Notes: generated by a model from the sequence alone, not told the origin. A DNA stretch of 64,000 nucleotides from Enterococcus diestrammenae (GCF_009933255.1 NZ_MAEI01000051.1:1-64000); one strand, 5' to 3'; shown: positions 26,290 to 36,598, counted from the first letter of the stretch. Made by a program: numbers and translations.

Positions 26290-28308
26290 ATGGCTTTTTT
26301 TAAAAACATGCTTTACGGCGGGGATTACAACCCGGAACAATTGCCGGAAAAAGTTTGGCTAGAGGATATGGAAATTTTGACGGATGCTAAGATGAATTCT
26401 GCCACGATTAACGTCTTTAGTTGGGGCTTGTTGCAACCATCAGAAGAAGAATATGATTTTTCGATGCTGGATAAAATCGTGGAGATGTTGCAAAAACATC
26501 ATTTTCAAATTGTTTTTGGGACGTCAACCGCGGCATTACCGGCTTGGATGAGCCATCGTTATCCTGATGTCAATCGGACGGATTTTTATGGTCGTCCCCA
26601 TAAATTTTCCCATCGCCACAATGCTTGTCCTAATTCGCCAACGTTTCGTAAATATGCCCCCCGTTTGGCAGGAAAATTGGCGGAACGTTATGGTCATTTG
26701 CCGGAAGTCGTTTGCTGGCATATTTCCAATGAATACAGTGGAGAATGTTATTGTGAAAATTGTGCGAAAGTGTTCCGAGTGTGGTTGAAAAAACGCTATG
26801 GCACCCTGGAAAAGGTCAATCAAGCTTGGAATACCAATTTTTGGAGCCATCGCTTTACTTCCTTTGAAGAAATCGTGCCACCAAACTATTTAGGAGATGG
26901 CATCCCCGGGGATAAAGCTTCCTTTGCTGGTTTGAGTTTGGATTATAATCGTTTTAACTCTCAATCCATTTTGCAAAACTTTATTGATGAAAAACAGGCA
27001 ATTCGCAAGTTTGATAGCAAAACACCAGTCACAACCAACTTGATGGGGGCTTATAAACCCTTAAATTACTTTGAATTTGCCAAAGAAATGGATTTGATTA
27101 GTTGGGATGCTTATCCCAGCTTTGATACGCCGGCTAGTTTTTCAGCTATGATGCATGATTTGATGCGGGGCTTAAAAGACGGACAACCCTTTATGTTGAT
27201 GGAACAAACGCCTTCGCAACAAAACTGGCAACCTTTTAACTCCTTGAAACGTCCTGGTCAAATGCGCTTAATGAGTTATCATGCAGTGGCTCACGGGGCA
27301 GATACGGTTCAATTTTTCCAATTGCGAAAATCGGTTGGTGGGGGAGAAAAATTTCATGGAGCAATTATTGACCATGTAGGTACCAAAGATACTCGCGTCT
27401 TTAGAGAAGTTACGCAATTAGGTGAGGAATTGGCGGATTTGAAGGATACTCTTTTAGATGGGCGCACCCCTAGTCGCGTTGGCTTAGTTTTTGATTGGGA
27501 AAACTATTGGGGCTTAGAATTTGCCATTGGTCCGAATGTGGAATTGAAATATGTCGACTTTTTACATCATTATTATCAAGAGATCTATCGTCGGGGCATT
27601 GCAATTGATATGGTGGGCTTAGAAAGCGACTTTAGTCAATATGATCTTTTGTTGGCGCCAGCTTTGTATATGGTAACAAAAGAGGTAGCAGAAAAAATCA
27701 ACGACTATGTGGCTAAAGGAGGAACTTTAGTTACCAGCACCATGAGTGGCTTGGTGGATGAACACGACAATATTCACCTAGGAGGATATCCTGGACCATT
27801 GAAGGAGGTTACGGGTATTTGGGTGGAAGAGTTTGATGCCATGCCAACTGAAAAACAAGTACCAGTCGCTTTTTTAGCCGATGAAGTAGCAGCTAGTGGA
27901 ACTTTACTATGTGATATTATTCATCCCCAAACAGCAGAAGTCTTGGCTAATTATCGCGGGGAGTTTTACCAAGATACCCCGGTGATTACTTGTAATGACT
28001 ATGGAAAAGGTCACGCTTTTTATGTGGGAACGCATTTAGACACAAGAGGGATGGCGCGTTTCTTTGATGAAGTCCTAAGAAAAGTCGGTATTACTAGTGA
28101 AGCTTGGCCGGAACATGTGGAAGTGGCCACGCGAAAAAATCAGCAGGGCACGTTTAAATTTGTGATGAATCACCAAGAAGCTCCCCAAAAGGTGAACCTA
28201 AACTTTAGTGGTGAAGATCTTTTAACTAAAAAAACCCTCACTGGCGAAGTTACCTTACCTTCTTATGGGGTATTCATTGTGAAGGTGAATGAGGAGGCAA
28301 ACTCGTGA
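26290..28308 (+). CDS. GH42 beta-galactosidase
   Basis: A 672-residue cytoplasmic protein. GH42 features: GGDYNPEQLPEKVW at the start, the acid/base E148 in WHISNEYSG, the zinc-site cysteines in GECYCENC, and the nucleophile E305 in MLMEQTPSQQNW. A trimerisation domain (about 390-600) and a small C-terminal beta domain follow. It would cut beta-galactosyl residues, for example the beta-1,2-Gal on xylose in xyloglucan side chains after defucosylation. It overlaps the GH3 gene by four bases. Confidence 0.9.
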   Translation: MAFFKNMLYGGDYNPEQLPEKVWLEDMEILTDAKMNSATINVFSWGLLQPSEEEYDFSMLDKIVEMLQKHHFQIVFGTSTAALPAWMSHRYPDVNRTDFYGRPHKFSHRHNACPNSPTFRKYAPRLAGKLAERYGHLPEVVCWHISNEYSGECYCENCAKVFRVWLKKRYGTLEKVNQAWNTNFWSHRFTSFEEIVPPNYLGDGIPGDKASFAGLSLDYNRFNSQSILQNFIDEKQAIRKFDSKTPVTTNLMGAYKPLNYFEFAKEMDLISWDAYPSFDTPASFSAMMHDLMRGLKDGQPFMLMEQTPSQQNWQPFNSLKRPGQMRLMSYHAVAHGADTVQFFQLRKSVGGGEKFHGAIIDHVGTKDTRVFREVTQLGEELADLKDTLLDGRTPSRVGLVFDWENYWGLEFAIGPNVELKYVDFLHHYYQEIYRRGIAIDMVGLESDFSQYDLLLAPALYMVTKEVAEKINDYVAKGGTLVTSTMSGLVDEHDNIHLGGYPGPLKEVTGIWVEEFDAMPTEKQVPVAFLADEVAASGTLLCDIIHPQTAEVLANYRGEFYQDTPVITCNDYGKGHAFYVGTHLDTRGMARFFDEVLRKVGITSEAWPEHVEVATRKNQQGTFKFVMNHQEAPQKVNLNFSGEDLLTKKTLTGEVTLPSYGVFIVKVNEEANS

Positions 28309-30968
28309 AGCAATACTCAGAAAAAGTTGCTGGATTTTTGCAGGCAATGACGGTGGCAGAAAAAATTAAGCTGCTTTCTACCAAACAATCTGCGGTGGAA
28401 CGCTTAGGCATTGGCGCCTATCAAGTGGGAGGAGAAGCTGCCCATGGAGTCGTTGATCGAGAAGGGAAAAAGACCACCAGCTTTCCGGTTCCTTTAGGCT
28501 TGTCCCAAACTTGGAATCCCCGCTTATTGGAAAAAGTCGGGACAGCGATTGGCACAGAAGCGCGAATTAAATATTTGCAATCAGGCAAAGCTAGCTGGTT
28601 AACCTTGTGGGCGCCCACCATTGATATGGAAAGAGATCCTCGTTGGGGTCGCAATGAAGAGGCCTATGGGGAAGATCCACAGTTGGTAAGAGAGCTGGCG
28701 ACAGCAATCGTTAGTGGGATGCAAGGCAAAGAGCCAGGTTATCTATTAATGGCAGCAGCGCCCAAGCATTTCTTTGGCAATAACAATGAAGCCGGCAGAG
28801 AAAATACTTCAAACTTTATTCCCTTGCGTGCCCAAGAAGAGTATTACTTACAGCCTTTTCAAGCGGTTTTCCAACAAGGAAAGGCCCAGTCCATGATGAC
28901 AGCCTACAATGGTGTCAATGGGATTCCCGGGATGCAATTGCCGGAATTAAAAGAAAAAGTCAAAGGGCAATGGCAAATGGATGGCTTTATTGTTAGTGAT
29001 GGGGGAGCTTTGACGTTAAATGTCGAAGAATATCATTACTATGATACATTTGCCGAAGCTTTGGCGGATTCTTTGAAAAAAGGCGTCGACTGTTTTGTAG
29101 ATGATAAAGCTTTGGTGGAACAAGCTGCCACCGAAGCTTTACAACAAGGCTTAATCACTGAAGCAGATATTGATGAAGCGATTGGGAATTGCCTGACAGT
29201 CCGGGAACGTTTGGGGCATTTTGGCCAATGCCCTTATGACCAAGTGGATCAAAGTTTGTTGAATTCTGCTGCTCATCAAGAATTATGTGAAAAAGTGACC
29301 GCAGAAGGAATGGTTTTATTAAAAAATGATGGCGTCTTACCTTTTACCGGTAAAGAAAAAATCGCTGTGATTGGGCCTTTAGCGGATAATACTCCTAGAG
29401 ATTGGTATGGAGGTTTTGGAAATGGGCGTTCCACAATTAAAGACGGCTTAGAAAAAAAATTTGCTAGCCGCCTAGTGGGAGTTTGTGACAGTCACGATCA
29501 AGTGGCAATCTTTTTAAACAATCAGCCGTTGGTGGTACAAAATGAGCGCTTGCAAGTGGGGGAAAATCACCAGCAGCCTGCTATTTTTGTTAAAGAAATT
29601 TGGCAAGATAATACTTTTGTCTTAAAAGAGTTAGCTAGTGGACGTTATTTAGCCTATGATGAGGAAGCGGGTTATTTTAAACTCCATCAAACTGAAGTCT
29701 ATGATTGGTTTATTAAAGAATTGTGGCAAGAAACTCCAGAAGGAATGCAAAACTGGCAAGGAGATTTTCTAGGAGTTGATGAAAAAGGCGTCGTTACTGT
29801 TACTGGAGAAGTAGGGGATTTTACGCTTAAGGTTATCAAAAATGGTCTGCAAGCTGCCGAAGAATTAGCTGCCAAAAGTCAATGGTCGATTGTTGTTTTA
29901 GGCAATCATCCGATGATTAACGGAAAAGAAACTCAAGATCGACAAAATCTAAACTTGCCAGAATTTCAACAAACATTATTAAAAAAAGTGTTAGCGAAAA
30001 ATCCACAAACCATTTTAGTTTTGTTAGGTAGCTATCCCTTTGATTTACGTTGGGCCCAAGAACATGTGCCGGGAATTTTCTTTGTCACCCATGGTTCGCA
30101 AGCACTGGGGAAAGTCTTTGGAGATGTTTTAGTAGACCAAAAACAACCTACCGGGCACTTGACGCAAACTTGGTTTACTTCTGCTGATTGTTTACCAGCA
30201 ATGAATGACTATGATTTAATCAAGCATCCCCGCACCTATCATTATTATCGGGATGAAGTTTTGTATCCCTTTGGTTTTGGTTTAAGTTATCATTCTTTGC
30301 GCTTGGACCATTTTCTTTATTTAGGTGAAAGCGGCGAAGACTTACGCTTTTCGGTGGGGCTGATCAATGATAGTGACGAATGTGGAAAAGAGACTATCCA
30401 AGTTTATTTAAAGGAAAAACAGACCCATCTCCTGTTACCTCGCAAACTTGTTGCTTTTAAGAAAGTGAAAGTGTTACAAAACAGCCAAAAAATAATTGAG
30501 TTAACGGTGGCAAAAAAAGCTTTAACTTATTTTGATGTTCGCAGTCAAAAACATCAGCCAATTAGTGGGGAATTAGAGTTCTTTGTCGGCTTTAATAGTG
30601 AAGATCAACAGTTCACAACCCTAGTTCCTCCGCTAGTTGAAGCGTGCATCCCCACTCGCGAAGTTGCTGAAAGCTTAGAGCTATTTAGTTTTGATAGCTA
30701 TCAATTGGCAGAAATCATTGCTTGCAATCATCAACGGGTCTTATCTTTAGCACCAGGAGGGAAGGTCAGCTATCTGGCAAATCACTTTAGTTACGGTAGT
30801 TATTGTATGGAGTGCCATGCTGAAACTGCCGGAAAAATTATCATCAATGGAGAAGTCACCGAATTAATTGCTGGCGAAAATCAAGTGATGATTAAACTTG
30901 CCGCAGACGCTGATTTGGTTATTGCTAGTGAAATCTTGCTAGCTGTTTCGCGATTTACAAAAGCCTGA
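28305..30968 (+). CDS. GH3 beta-glucosidase with inserted beta-trefoil-like domain
   Basis: An 887-residue protein with a GTG start overlapping the GH42 stop. The GH3 N-terminal barrel (about 1-300) carries the nucleophile D232 in GFIVSDGGA. The C-terminal alpha/beta sandwich and FnIII-like part (AGGSGxG-like region replaced by WYGGFGNGRS) follow. Between about residues 390 and 510 there is an extra segment with FVLKELASGRYLAYDEEAG and DWFIKELW, a fascin-like beta-trefoil pattern that may bind sugar or shape the active site. A terminal region after about 770 is also additional. No signal peptide. It likely removes backbone beta-1,4-glucose. Confidence 0.85.
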   Translation: MKQYSEKVAGFLQAMTVAEKIKLLSTKQSAVERLGIGAYQVGGEAAHGVVDREGKKTTSFPVPLGLSQTWNPRLLEKVGTAIGTEARIKYLQSGKASWLTLWAPTIDMERDPRWGRNEEAYGEDPQLVRELATAIVSGMQGKEPGYLLMAAAPKHFFGNNNEAGRENTSNFIPLRAQEEYYLQPFQAVFQQGKAQSMMTAYNGVNGIPGMQLPELKEKVKGQWQMDGFIVSDGGALTLNVEEYHYYDTFAEALADSLKKGVDCFVDDKALVEQAATEALQQGLITEADIDEAIGNCLTVRERLGHFGQCPYDQVDQSLLNSAAHQELCEKVTAEGMVLLKNDGVLPFTGKEKIAVIGPLADNTPRDWYGGFGNGRSTIKDGLEKKFASRLVGVCDSHDQVAIFLNNQPLVVQNERLQVGENHQQPAIFVKEIWQDNTFVLKELASGRYLAYDEEAGYFKLHQTEVYDWFIKELWQETPEGMQNWQGDFLGVDEKGVVTVTGEVGDFTLKVIKNGLQAAEELAAKSQWSIVVLGNHPMINGKETQDRQNLNLPEFQQTLLKKVLAKNPQTILVLLGSYPFDLRWAQEHVPGIFFVTHGSQALGKVFGDVLVDQKQPTGHLTQTWFTSADCLPAMNDYDLIKHPRTYHYYRDEVLYPFGFGLSYHSLRLDHFLYLGESGEDLRFSVGLINDSDECGKETIQVYLKEKQTHLLLPRKLVAFKKVKVLQNSQKIIELTVAKKALTYFDVRSQKHQPISGELEFFVGFNSEDQQFTTLVPPLVEACIPTREVAESLELFSFDSYQLAEIIACNHQRVLSLAPGGKVSYLANHFSYGSYCMECHAETAGKIIINGEVTELIAGENQVMIKLAADADLVIASEILLAVSRFTKA

Positions 30969-31137
30969 GTTTTGTTAAAATAGAATCGTTGAATAAAAAT
31001 GCGTTTTTTAAACTTGCTGGATTTAGTGGTGAGAGATTTATTTTGCGTAATCTAGGTCTGCGCTTATTCAAGATTCAGCTACTTTCATTTTAAATAGCGG
31101 AATAATTATCAATCTGTCTGGTTTAATTTCTAAATAA

Positions 31138-31177
31138 GGTTGGACTTACAAAGGGTAAAGTAAGTCCAACCGTTTTA
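31138..31177 (+). terminator. Hairpin terminator after the first glycan operon
   Basis: Perfect 12-bp stem GGTTGGACTTAC / GTAAGTCCAACC (31138-31149, 31160-31171) with a 10-nt loop, then GTTTTAATC. It separates the glycosidase operon from the two-component genes. The short T-run could allow read-through. Confidence 0.7.
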
Positions 31178-31231
31178 ATCATTGTAATCCCTCAAAAGGT
31201 TGGAAAGAATCAAAAAGGAGGTTGGAGCCGG

Positions 31232-33013
31232 GTGACAAAAATAAAGAAGCTTTTTCAGGTGACTTCAATTCGTCAGCGATTACTAGTCATCTTCTTTTTG
31301 ATTGTGATTCCTTTAATTTTAGTGGGGATGTATTTTACTTGGAGTATTCGCCAAGATATTATTGAATCCAAGCAACGAGATACCCAAGTAGAAATGCAGC
31401 GGATGCGGCAAGACTTGGAAGATACTTTAAATACGGTTGTACATATTTCTAATCAAATCTATCAAGCTTCTCAGCTTAGTCAGGTAGTTTTGACACAATA
31501 TGAAACCCCCAGTCAGTTAATTGAAGCCTATGCTAATTTTCAAGTTTTTGATCAAAGCTTGCGTTATTATGATGATATTTCCAATATTCGCTTTTTGGTG
31601 AAAAATCCTACCATGTTAACCAATTCCAATTTTTTAAATGTGACCACAGAAATTAGTCAAAAACAGTGGTACCAAAACGCTTTAGCGAATTATGGCCGCA
31701 TTAGCTGGCAAGTGATTGCAGATCCGGTGACAGGCGCGAAAAACTTGGCCTTGATTCGATCGGTGCAGGATACAGAAGGAAGGACTCTAGGCGTCTTGTG
31801 TTTATTAGTCAATGACCCCTTAATTGAATCCATCGTATCTGGTTCGGCAATTGAAAGTTACTTGGTTTTTAAAGAAGATAATACCATCTTGGCTAAGAAA
31901 GAGACGATTTCTAATAGCCTAATCTATCAATTACAACAGGTAAAATTGATAGAAGATTCTTCAGATAAAACGAAAGCCAACTATCAAAGCGATAGCGGCT
32001 TGCAGCTGACTAATACGACATTAACTATCGATCAATCCTTTATCAATCATTTTTCGCTAAACGTCTTAATTGATCAACAACAACTTTTAGCAGAAGTCAA
32101 CGTAACCATGTTTCGTAGTTATGCCTTAATTGTAGGCGTTTTTATCGCAGTCTTAGCCATGATCATTGTGTTTACTAATCACTTTAATGCTCGTTTTTTG
32201 ACTTTAAAGCGCTCCATGCAAGCGGTGGCTAAAGGAGATTTCAATATTTCTCCTACGATTAGTGGCAATGATGAAATCACAGAAATCTATGCTACGCTGT
32301 ATCAAACCATGGAAAGTTTGCAGCGATTAATCGTGGAACGTTATGAGCATTCCCTGCAAGAAAAAAATTGGCAAATTATGCAAAAGCAATCAGAATTTAA
32401 ACTGTTAGCCAGCCAAATTAATCCTCACTTTTTATATAACACTTTGGAAATGATTCGTATGAAAGCGGTAATTAATAAAGATCCTGAAGTAGCAGAAAGT
32501 GTCAAATTACTTAGCAAACTGTTACGACGTTCCTTAGAAACGAATCTGTCGCAAACTATTACCTTGGAAGCAGAATTGGATTTGGTGCGGATGTATATGA
32601 ATATCCAACAAATTCGTTTTGCCGATCGTCTGCAATATCAATTAGTTAGTACGGTGGAGGAAGAAAATTTGCGGGTAATTCCGTTAATTATTCAGCCGAT
32701 TGTGGAAAATGCCTTTGCCCATGGCGTAGAAAAACGTATCGCTGAAGCTTTGATTTCAATTCAAATTTTCTCCACACCAAAAGGGCTCTTAATCCGAGTG
32801 GTGGATAATGGCCTAGGAATGGATGAAGCCACCTTAGCCCGCGTGCGACAAGAACTCCATACCCCTCCTGTGGAAGGTCGGCATATTGGTCTTTACAATG
32901 TAGACCAACGGATTAAGAGCTTCTACGGCGCAGAATACGGACTCACTATTGATAGTGTGATTGGCGAAGGGACAATCGTGGATATCTTGATTAAAGAGGA
33001 AGGACTAGACTAA
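31232..33013 (+). CDS. YesM-family sensor histidine kinase
   Basis: A 593-residue membrane kinase. TM1 is at about residues 17-38, followed by an extracellular dCache-like sensor (about 40-285), TM2 (about 290-312), a HAMP domain (about 315-365), and a His_kinase domain with H399 in SQINPHFLYNTLE. The ATP-binding part has IVENAFAHGVE and DNGLGM. The GTG start follows AAGGAGG. YesM kinases sense extracellular oligosaccharides or the loaded lipoprotein and pair with YesN regulators, here the next gene, one base after its stop. Confidence 0.9.
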   Translation: MTKIKKLFQVTSIRQRLLVIFFLIVIPLILVGMYFTWSIRQDIIESKQRDTQVEMQRMRQDLEDTLNTVVHISNQIYQASQLSQVVLTQYETPSQLIEAYANFQVFDQSLRYYDDISNIRFLVKNPTMLTNSNFLNVTTEISQKQWYQNALANYGRISWQVIADPVTGAKNLALIRSVQDTEGRTLGVLCLLVNDPLIESIVSGSAIESYLVFKEDNTILAKKETISNSLIYQLQQVKLIEDSSDKTKANYQSDSGLQLTNTTLTIDQSFINHFSLNVLIDQQQLLAEVNVTMFRSYALIVGVFIAVLAMIIVFTNHFNARFLTLKRSMQAVAKGDFNISPTISGNDEITEIYATLYQTMESLQRLIVERYEHSLQEKNWQIMQKQSEFKLLASQINPHFLYNTLEMIRMKAVINKDPEVAESVKLLSKLLRRSLETNLSQTITLEAELDLVRMYMNIQQIRFADRLQYQLVSTVEEENLRVIPLIIQPIVENAFAHGVEKRIAEALISIQIFSTPKGLLIRVVDNGLGMDEATLARVRQELHTPPVEGRHIGLYNVDQRIKSFYGAEYGLTIDSVIGEGTIVDILIKEEGLD

Positions 33014-33014
33014 A

Positions 33015-34457
33015 ATGCAACGAGTATTATTAATCGATGATGAACCAACCATTCGTGAAGGCTTGCCTTTGTTGATAGATTGGGAGAGTTTAGGCTATCA
33101 AATCATTGCTACTGGTAAAGATGGGGTAGATGGTTTAGAAAAAATTCGCCAGCTGAAACCGGACTTGGTCATCACTGATATTCGCATGCCGGGGATGGAC
33201 GGTTTAGAAATGTTAAAAAGCGCCAAAGAAGAAGGGCTGACTTTTCATACAATTATCTTATCTGGTTTTTCAGAATTTGCTTATGCTAAAGAAGCCTTAG
33301 TTTTAGGAGCCGTTTCTTATTTACTAAAACCTATTGATGAGGAAGAATTAGAAGAGTTACTTAGCCAGTTGGCAGATCAAGTCATTAGTCAGCAAGAAAA
33401 GAATTTGTACGAACAATTGGTGGCTAAAATTTTTGGTAATGATGCCACCGGTTTAGCAGATTTTCAGCAAGTAATGGATATTCGCCTGGGGAAACAAGGC
33501 GATATTGCCGCTTTAACCCAACTCTTGGAAGCTAGCTTAAAACCGTTAAATATCCAGTTGCAAGTTGTAGGACATCACAGCAATCATCATGTGATTTTGT
33601 TAAGTGACCAGCCAGGTTTAGCGCTTGATTTGACAGAAATATTGGAGCCTTTTGCCCAGCAGCAAGGGGAACTTTTATTGGGGTCTGGCTGGCATTGTGC
33701 CGCAGCTGAGTTAAATCGTATTTATGAAGAAATTCGCCAATTGGAAAGCTACAGTTTTTTTTATCCGACTCACTTTCTCACCAAAAGTTTGCTAGAAGAA
33801 AAACTTGCTGCAAAAAAACCTTCGAAGAAATTGGAAATAGCTAAAAAGCACTTGGTACAACAAGTGATGGAAGAAGAAGACTATCAGTTAGCGTTTGAGG
33901 CTTATTGGCAGTTGTTTGTGGCAGTGCCTTGTGAGGAGCAAGAAATCAAGTGGCGTCTCCAACAAAATCTGCGCCAAATGGTGACCACTCTCTTCCAGCA
34001 AAACTACTTGCCAGAACCTGCGCTAGATTTCACCGAAAGCATTTCAGCCGCTGAAGATATCTATCAACTTAAAGACGTGGCTTGGAAAAATTATCAAAAA
34101 ATTCGGGCGGCGCTCTTATTAGAAAATAGTCAAGGGGACATTGTGAAACGTATCGAGATTTATACTCAACAACATTTAGCGGATGAGCTTTCCTTAAAAC
34201 GTTTATCAGAGCTCTTTAATTACAATAGCACGTATTTAGGGAAACGATTTAGGCAAGAAACAGGGATGGGCTATTCAGCCTATCTTGAAAAACAACGGAT
34301 GACCAAAGCCAAACGCCTCTTACAACAAACCCAGCTGATGGTTTATGAGGTGGCTGAAAAAGTAGGATATGGCAACAATATCGATTATTTCTATAAAAAA
34401 TTTCGGCGTTTTTATCAAGCGTCCCCCAATGATTTTAGAGGAGGTGAGGGAGTATGA
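33015..34457 (+). CDS. YesN-family response regulator
   Basis: A 480-residue protein. Receiver domain residues 1-120 with phospho-acceptor D55 in VITDIRMPG and the conserved Lys in YLLKPID. A long linker (about 130-370) follows, then an AraC double HTH (about 375-475) with LKRLSELFNYNSTYLGKRFRQ and VAEKVGYGNNIDYFYKKF. It is paired with the YesM kinase and overlaps the YesL-like gene by four bases. Its likely target is the weak promoter in front of the ABC importer at about 36.6 kb. Confidence 0.9.
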   Translation: MQRVLLIDDEPTIREGLPLLIDWESLGYQIIATGKDGVDGLEKIRQLKPDLVITDIRMPGMDGLEMLKSAKEEGLTFHTIILSGFSEFAYAKEALVLGAVSYLLKPIDEEELEELLSQLADQVISQQEKNLYEQLVAKIFGNDATGLADFQQVMDIRLGKQGDIAALTQLLEASLKPLNIQLQVVGHHSNHHVILLSDQPGLALDLTEILEPFAQQQGELLLGSGWHCAAAELNRIYEEIRQLESYSFFYPTHFLTKSLLEEKLAAKKPSKKLEIAKKHLVQQVMEEEDYQLAFEAYWQLFVAVPCEEQEIKWRLQQNLRQMVTTLFQQNYLPEPALDFTESISAAEDIYQLKDVAWKNYQKIRAALLLENSQGDIVKRIEIYTQQHLADELSLKRLSELFNYNSTYLGKRFRQETGMGYSAYLEKQRMTKAKRLLQQTQLMVYEVAEKVGYGNNIDYFYKKFRRFYQASPNDFRGGEGV

Positions 34458-35107
34458 ACCCACTGATCTTAAATAAATATCTGTCATTTGTAGGCAATCT
34501 TTTTCTATTAAATTGTCTGTATTTGTTGGTAAATTTGCCTATGGTACTGATGATTTTATTTTTCCCTGCCAGTTTGGCGACCTTAATTTTCTTTTTATTG
34601 CCCGCTTTACTAATCACTCCAGCCACAGTCGCGCTTTTTGCCACCTGTGGTCGTTGGCAACGGGAAAAACAAATCAATGTGCTAAAGGACTTTTTTCACG
34701 ATTATCGACAAAACTTTAAACTGGCTTTCACCTATGGGATGCTAGCTTGGGGGCTATTCTTTATTTTGATAATTGATGCTTTGTGGTTACTTAACAGCAA
34801 GAATTTCTTATTGCTGATTTTTATTGTCATTTTATTGGCATTGGCGATTATGATGTATCTTTTACAATGTGGGAATATTGGACGTTTTACGGTTAATTTC
34901 AAATCTTTATTGCGGGTAGGAATTTATGGCGTGATTCGCTATTTTCCTAAATTATTTTTTAGTGCTTCTTGTTTAATTATTTTATTAGCCATCTTAGCTG
35001 TGGCACCAGCTTTTGGCGTGGCGATTGGCTTTTCGGCGGTGGGCTATTTTATTATGACGTATTTACGGCCGGTGTTAGAGAAGCTTGAGGAGGAATTTAT
35101 TCAATGA
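34454..35107 (+). CDS. DUF624 (YesL-like) membrane protein
   Basis: A 217-residue protein with about five membrane helices (about residues 15-38, 43-65, 95-115, 120-140, 165-200). The composition and the location directly behind yesMN genes match the DUF624/YesL family, which regularly accompanies oligosaccharide importers of the Lpl type. The function is unknown; it may help the kinase or importer in the membrane. Confidence 0.75.
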   Translation: MNPLILNKYLSFVGNLFLLNCLYLLVNLPMVLMILFFPASLATLIFFLLPALLITPATVALFATCGRWQREKQINVLKDFFHDYRQNFKLAFTYGMLAWGLFFILIIDALWLLNSKNFLLLIFIVILLALAIMMYLLQCGNIGRFTVNFKSLLRVGIYGVIRYFPKLFFSASCLIILLAILAVAPAFGVAIGFSAVGYFIMTYLRPVLEKLEEEFIQ

Positions 35108-36348
35108 AAAAAGTCGGACTAATGGCAGCTTGCCTCTTATTTTTAGCTGGTTGCCAAAGCACTGAACAAACTACAAACACTAGCACCAAAGAAAGTTCTC
35201 CTTCAGCCGATAGCCAGCAAGTTTTACAGCTGTCAGCTTTAGAAGAATTCGCTTTGACCAGTGATGTGGGGCAACCTAAGATTACTCAAGAAGATCAAAC
35301 TTGGTCTGTTAATGAAGAAGAATCACCATTGATGAAATTATTTGTGGAAGAAATAGATAGTGTGAAAGGCAGCTTAATTGATAAAATCACTGGCGAAACT
35401 CAATTTCAACTCGTCTTACCAGAAGGGACTGCATCATTTGCCAAAGATGGCGATACTTGGCAAATGGCTTACCAAGATCAAGAATACCAATTAAGCAATG
35501 TGGGACCTTTGTTGCAAGATTTTGAAGGTGAACTTTTTAGTGGAGAAGCGATTGGCGACCCTGCTGGTTATCAAGAGATTAAAATCAAAGAAGGCAATCG
35601 CAACTATCGCTACACTACGAAGACTACTCTTTCAGAGGTGGAACAAAAACCATTAGTTAGCGGTTGGTTTGTCCAGGATCATTATCAAAAGGCAATGTCT
35701 CTTAACTACGACTACGCCAATTATCTGCTCTCTGCGATTAAAGATCTTCGAGGAACCAAAGTCAGTGATAGTGATGCTTCGGAAAAACTAGCAGTCTTGC
35801 GCACCTTGACTTTTGCCGATGATTTTACTTGGCAAATTAGTAAATATGAGGACACCTATTACCTGACAGATGAAAAAGATCAGTTGTGGCAAATTCCGAC
35901 GGCTGCAGGAAAACTATTCACTAAGCCGGTTTTTGACAGCGTTGATCGTTTCTTAATGTTGATTATGGCGGATGCATTAGACGAAGTCGATATTACTGTG
36001 GGAAAAACGCAACACCAAGTAAAAGCGACTCATGAATCAAATAGCAATACGTTTACTTTAGATGACCAAGACTTTTTAGAAGCGGATTTTCGCTCCCTTT
36101 ATCAGTACATTGCTGTCTTATCTCCTGAGGCAGAATATCAGGATCAAGAAATTAAATCTGCGGCTAGTGCTACGATTACTTATCTTTTCACCAGTAATGA
36201 GAAACAAGAAAAAAGAGAGTTGGCGTTTTATCCATTAGCTGATGATGAAAGTCAATTAGCCGTGTCAATTGATGGGAAAATGGATTTCATCACCTCCCAA
36301 GATCAACTAGATGAAATGCTCTCCCAACTTGATAACGCCCTGAAATAG
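35104..36348 (+). CDS. Lipoprotein of unknown function, in the sensor operon
   Basis: A 414-residue lipoprotein with signal peptide and lipobox LLFLAGC (Cys at about 17), then a Ser/Thr-rich linker. The rest seems to contain two related beta-rich modules, each with a Trp-x-(I/M) start and a short Y-x-L segment (WQMAYQDQEYQL, WQISKYEDTYYL). This recalls DUF4340-type proteins, but I cannot confirm it. Its gene overlaps the DUF624 gene by four bases. As the last gene of the YesM/YesN operon it may be an extracellular accessory to the sensor. Confidence 0.65.
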   Translation: MKKVGLMAACLLFLAGCQSTEQTTNTSTKESSPSADSQQVLQLSALEEFALTSDVGQPKITQEDQTWSVNEEESPLMKLFVEEIDSVKGSLIDKITGETQFQLVLPEGTASFAKDGDTWQMAYQDQEYQLSNVGPLLQDFEGELFSGEAIGDPAGYQEIKIKEGNRNYRYTTKTTLSEVEQKPLVSGWFVQDHYQKAMSLNYDYANYLLSAIKDLRGTKVSDSDASEKLAVLRTLTFADDFTWQISKYEDTYYLTDEKDQLWQIPTAAGKLFTKPVFDSVDRFLMLIMADALDEVDITVGKTQHQVKATHESNSNTFTLDDQDFLEADFRSLYQYIAVLSPEAEYQDQEIKSAASATITYLFTSNEKQEKRELAFYPLADDESQLAVSIDGKMDFITSQDQLDEMLSQLDNALK

Positions 36349-36518
36349 GCAGCTTTAAAGCGGCTACCTGTTGCTTTGCTTCTGTCCATGTTGATTTACT
36401 TTAAAAAAGATCAGTGGTTTTGTAGGTGTTTATTCTGCGAGATCACTGTTTTTTTGGCTGCATCTTTGCTTTTGAATTTGTAAAATACCAGCTTTTTGTG
36501 AGCCAATTAAGATAATAT

Positions 36519-36532
36519 AGATAGCGCTTACT
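36519..36532 (-). promoter_or_regulatory. Candidate cre site before the ABC importer
   Basis: On the minus strand AGTAAGCGCTATCT matches 12 of 14 positions of the cre consensus. It is about 70 bases upstream of the TATAAT at 36599-36604 and close in sequence to the cre candidate at 21841. Confidence 0.5.
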
Positions 36533-36598
36533 AAGAAGGTGGTTTTTTTGCCGTAGTAAAGTGTACTTTTTGCAGTTATCGTTTTTTGAAATCGCTTT

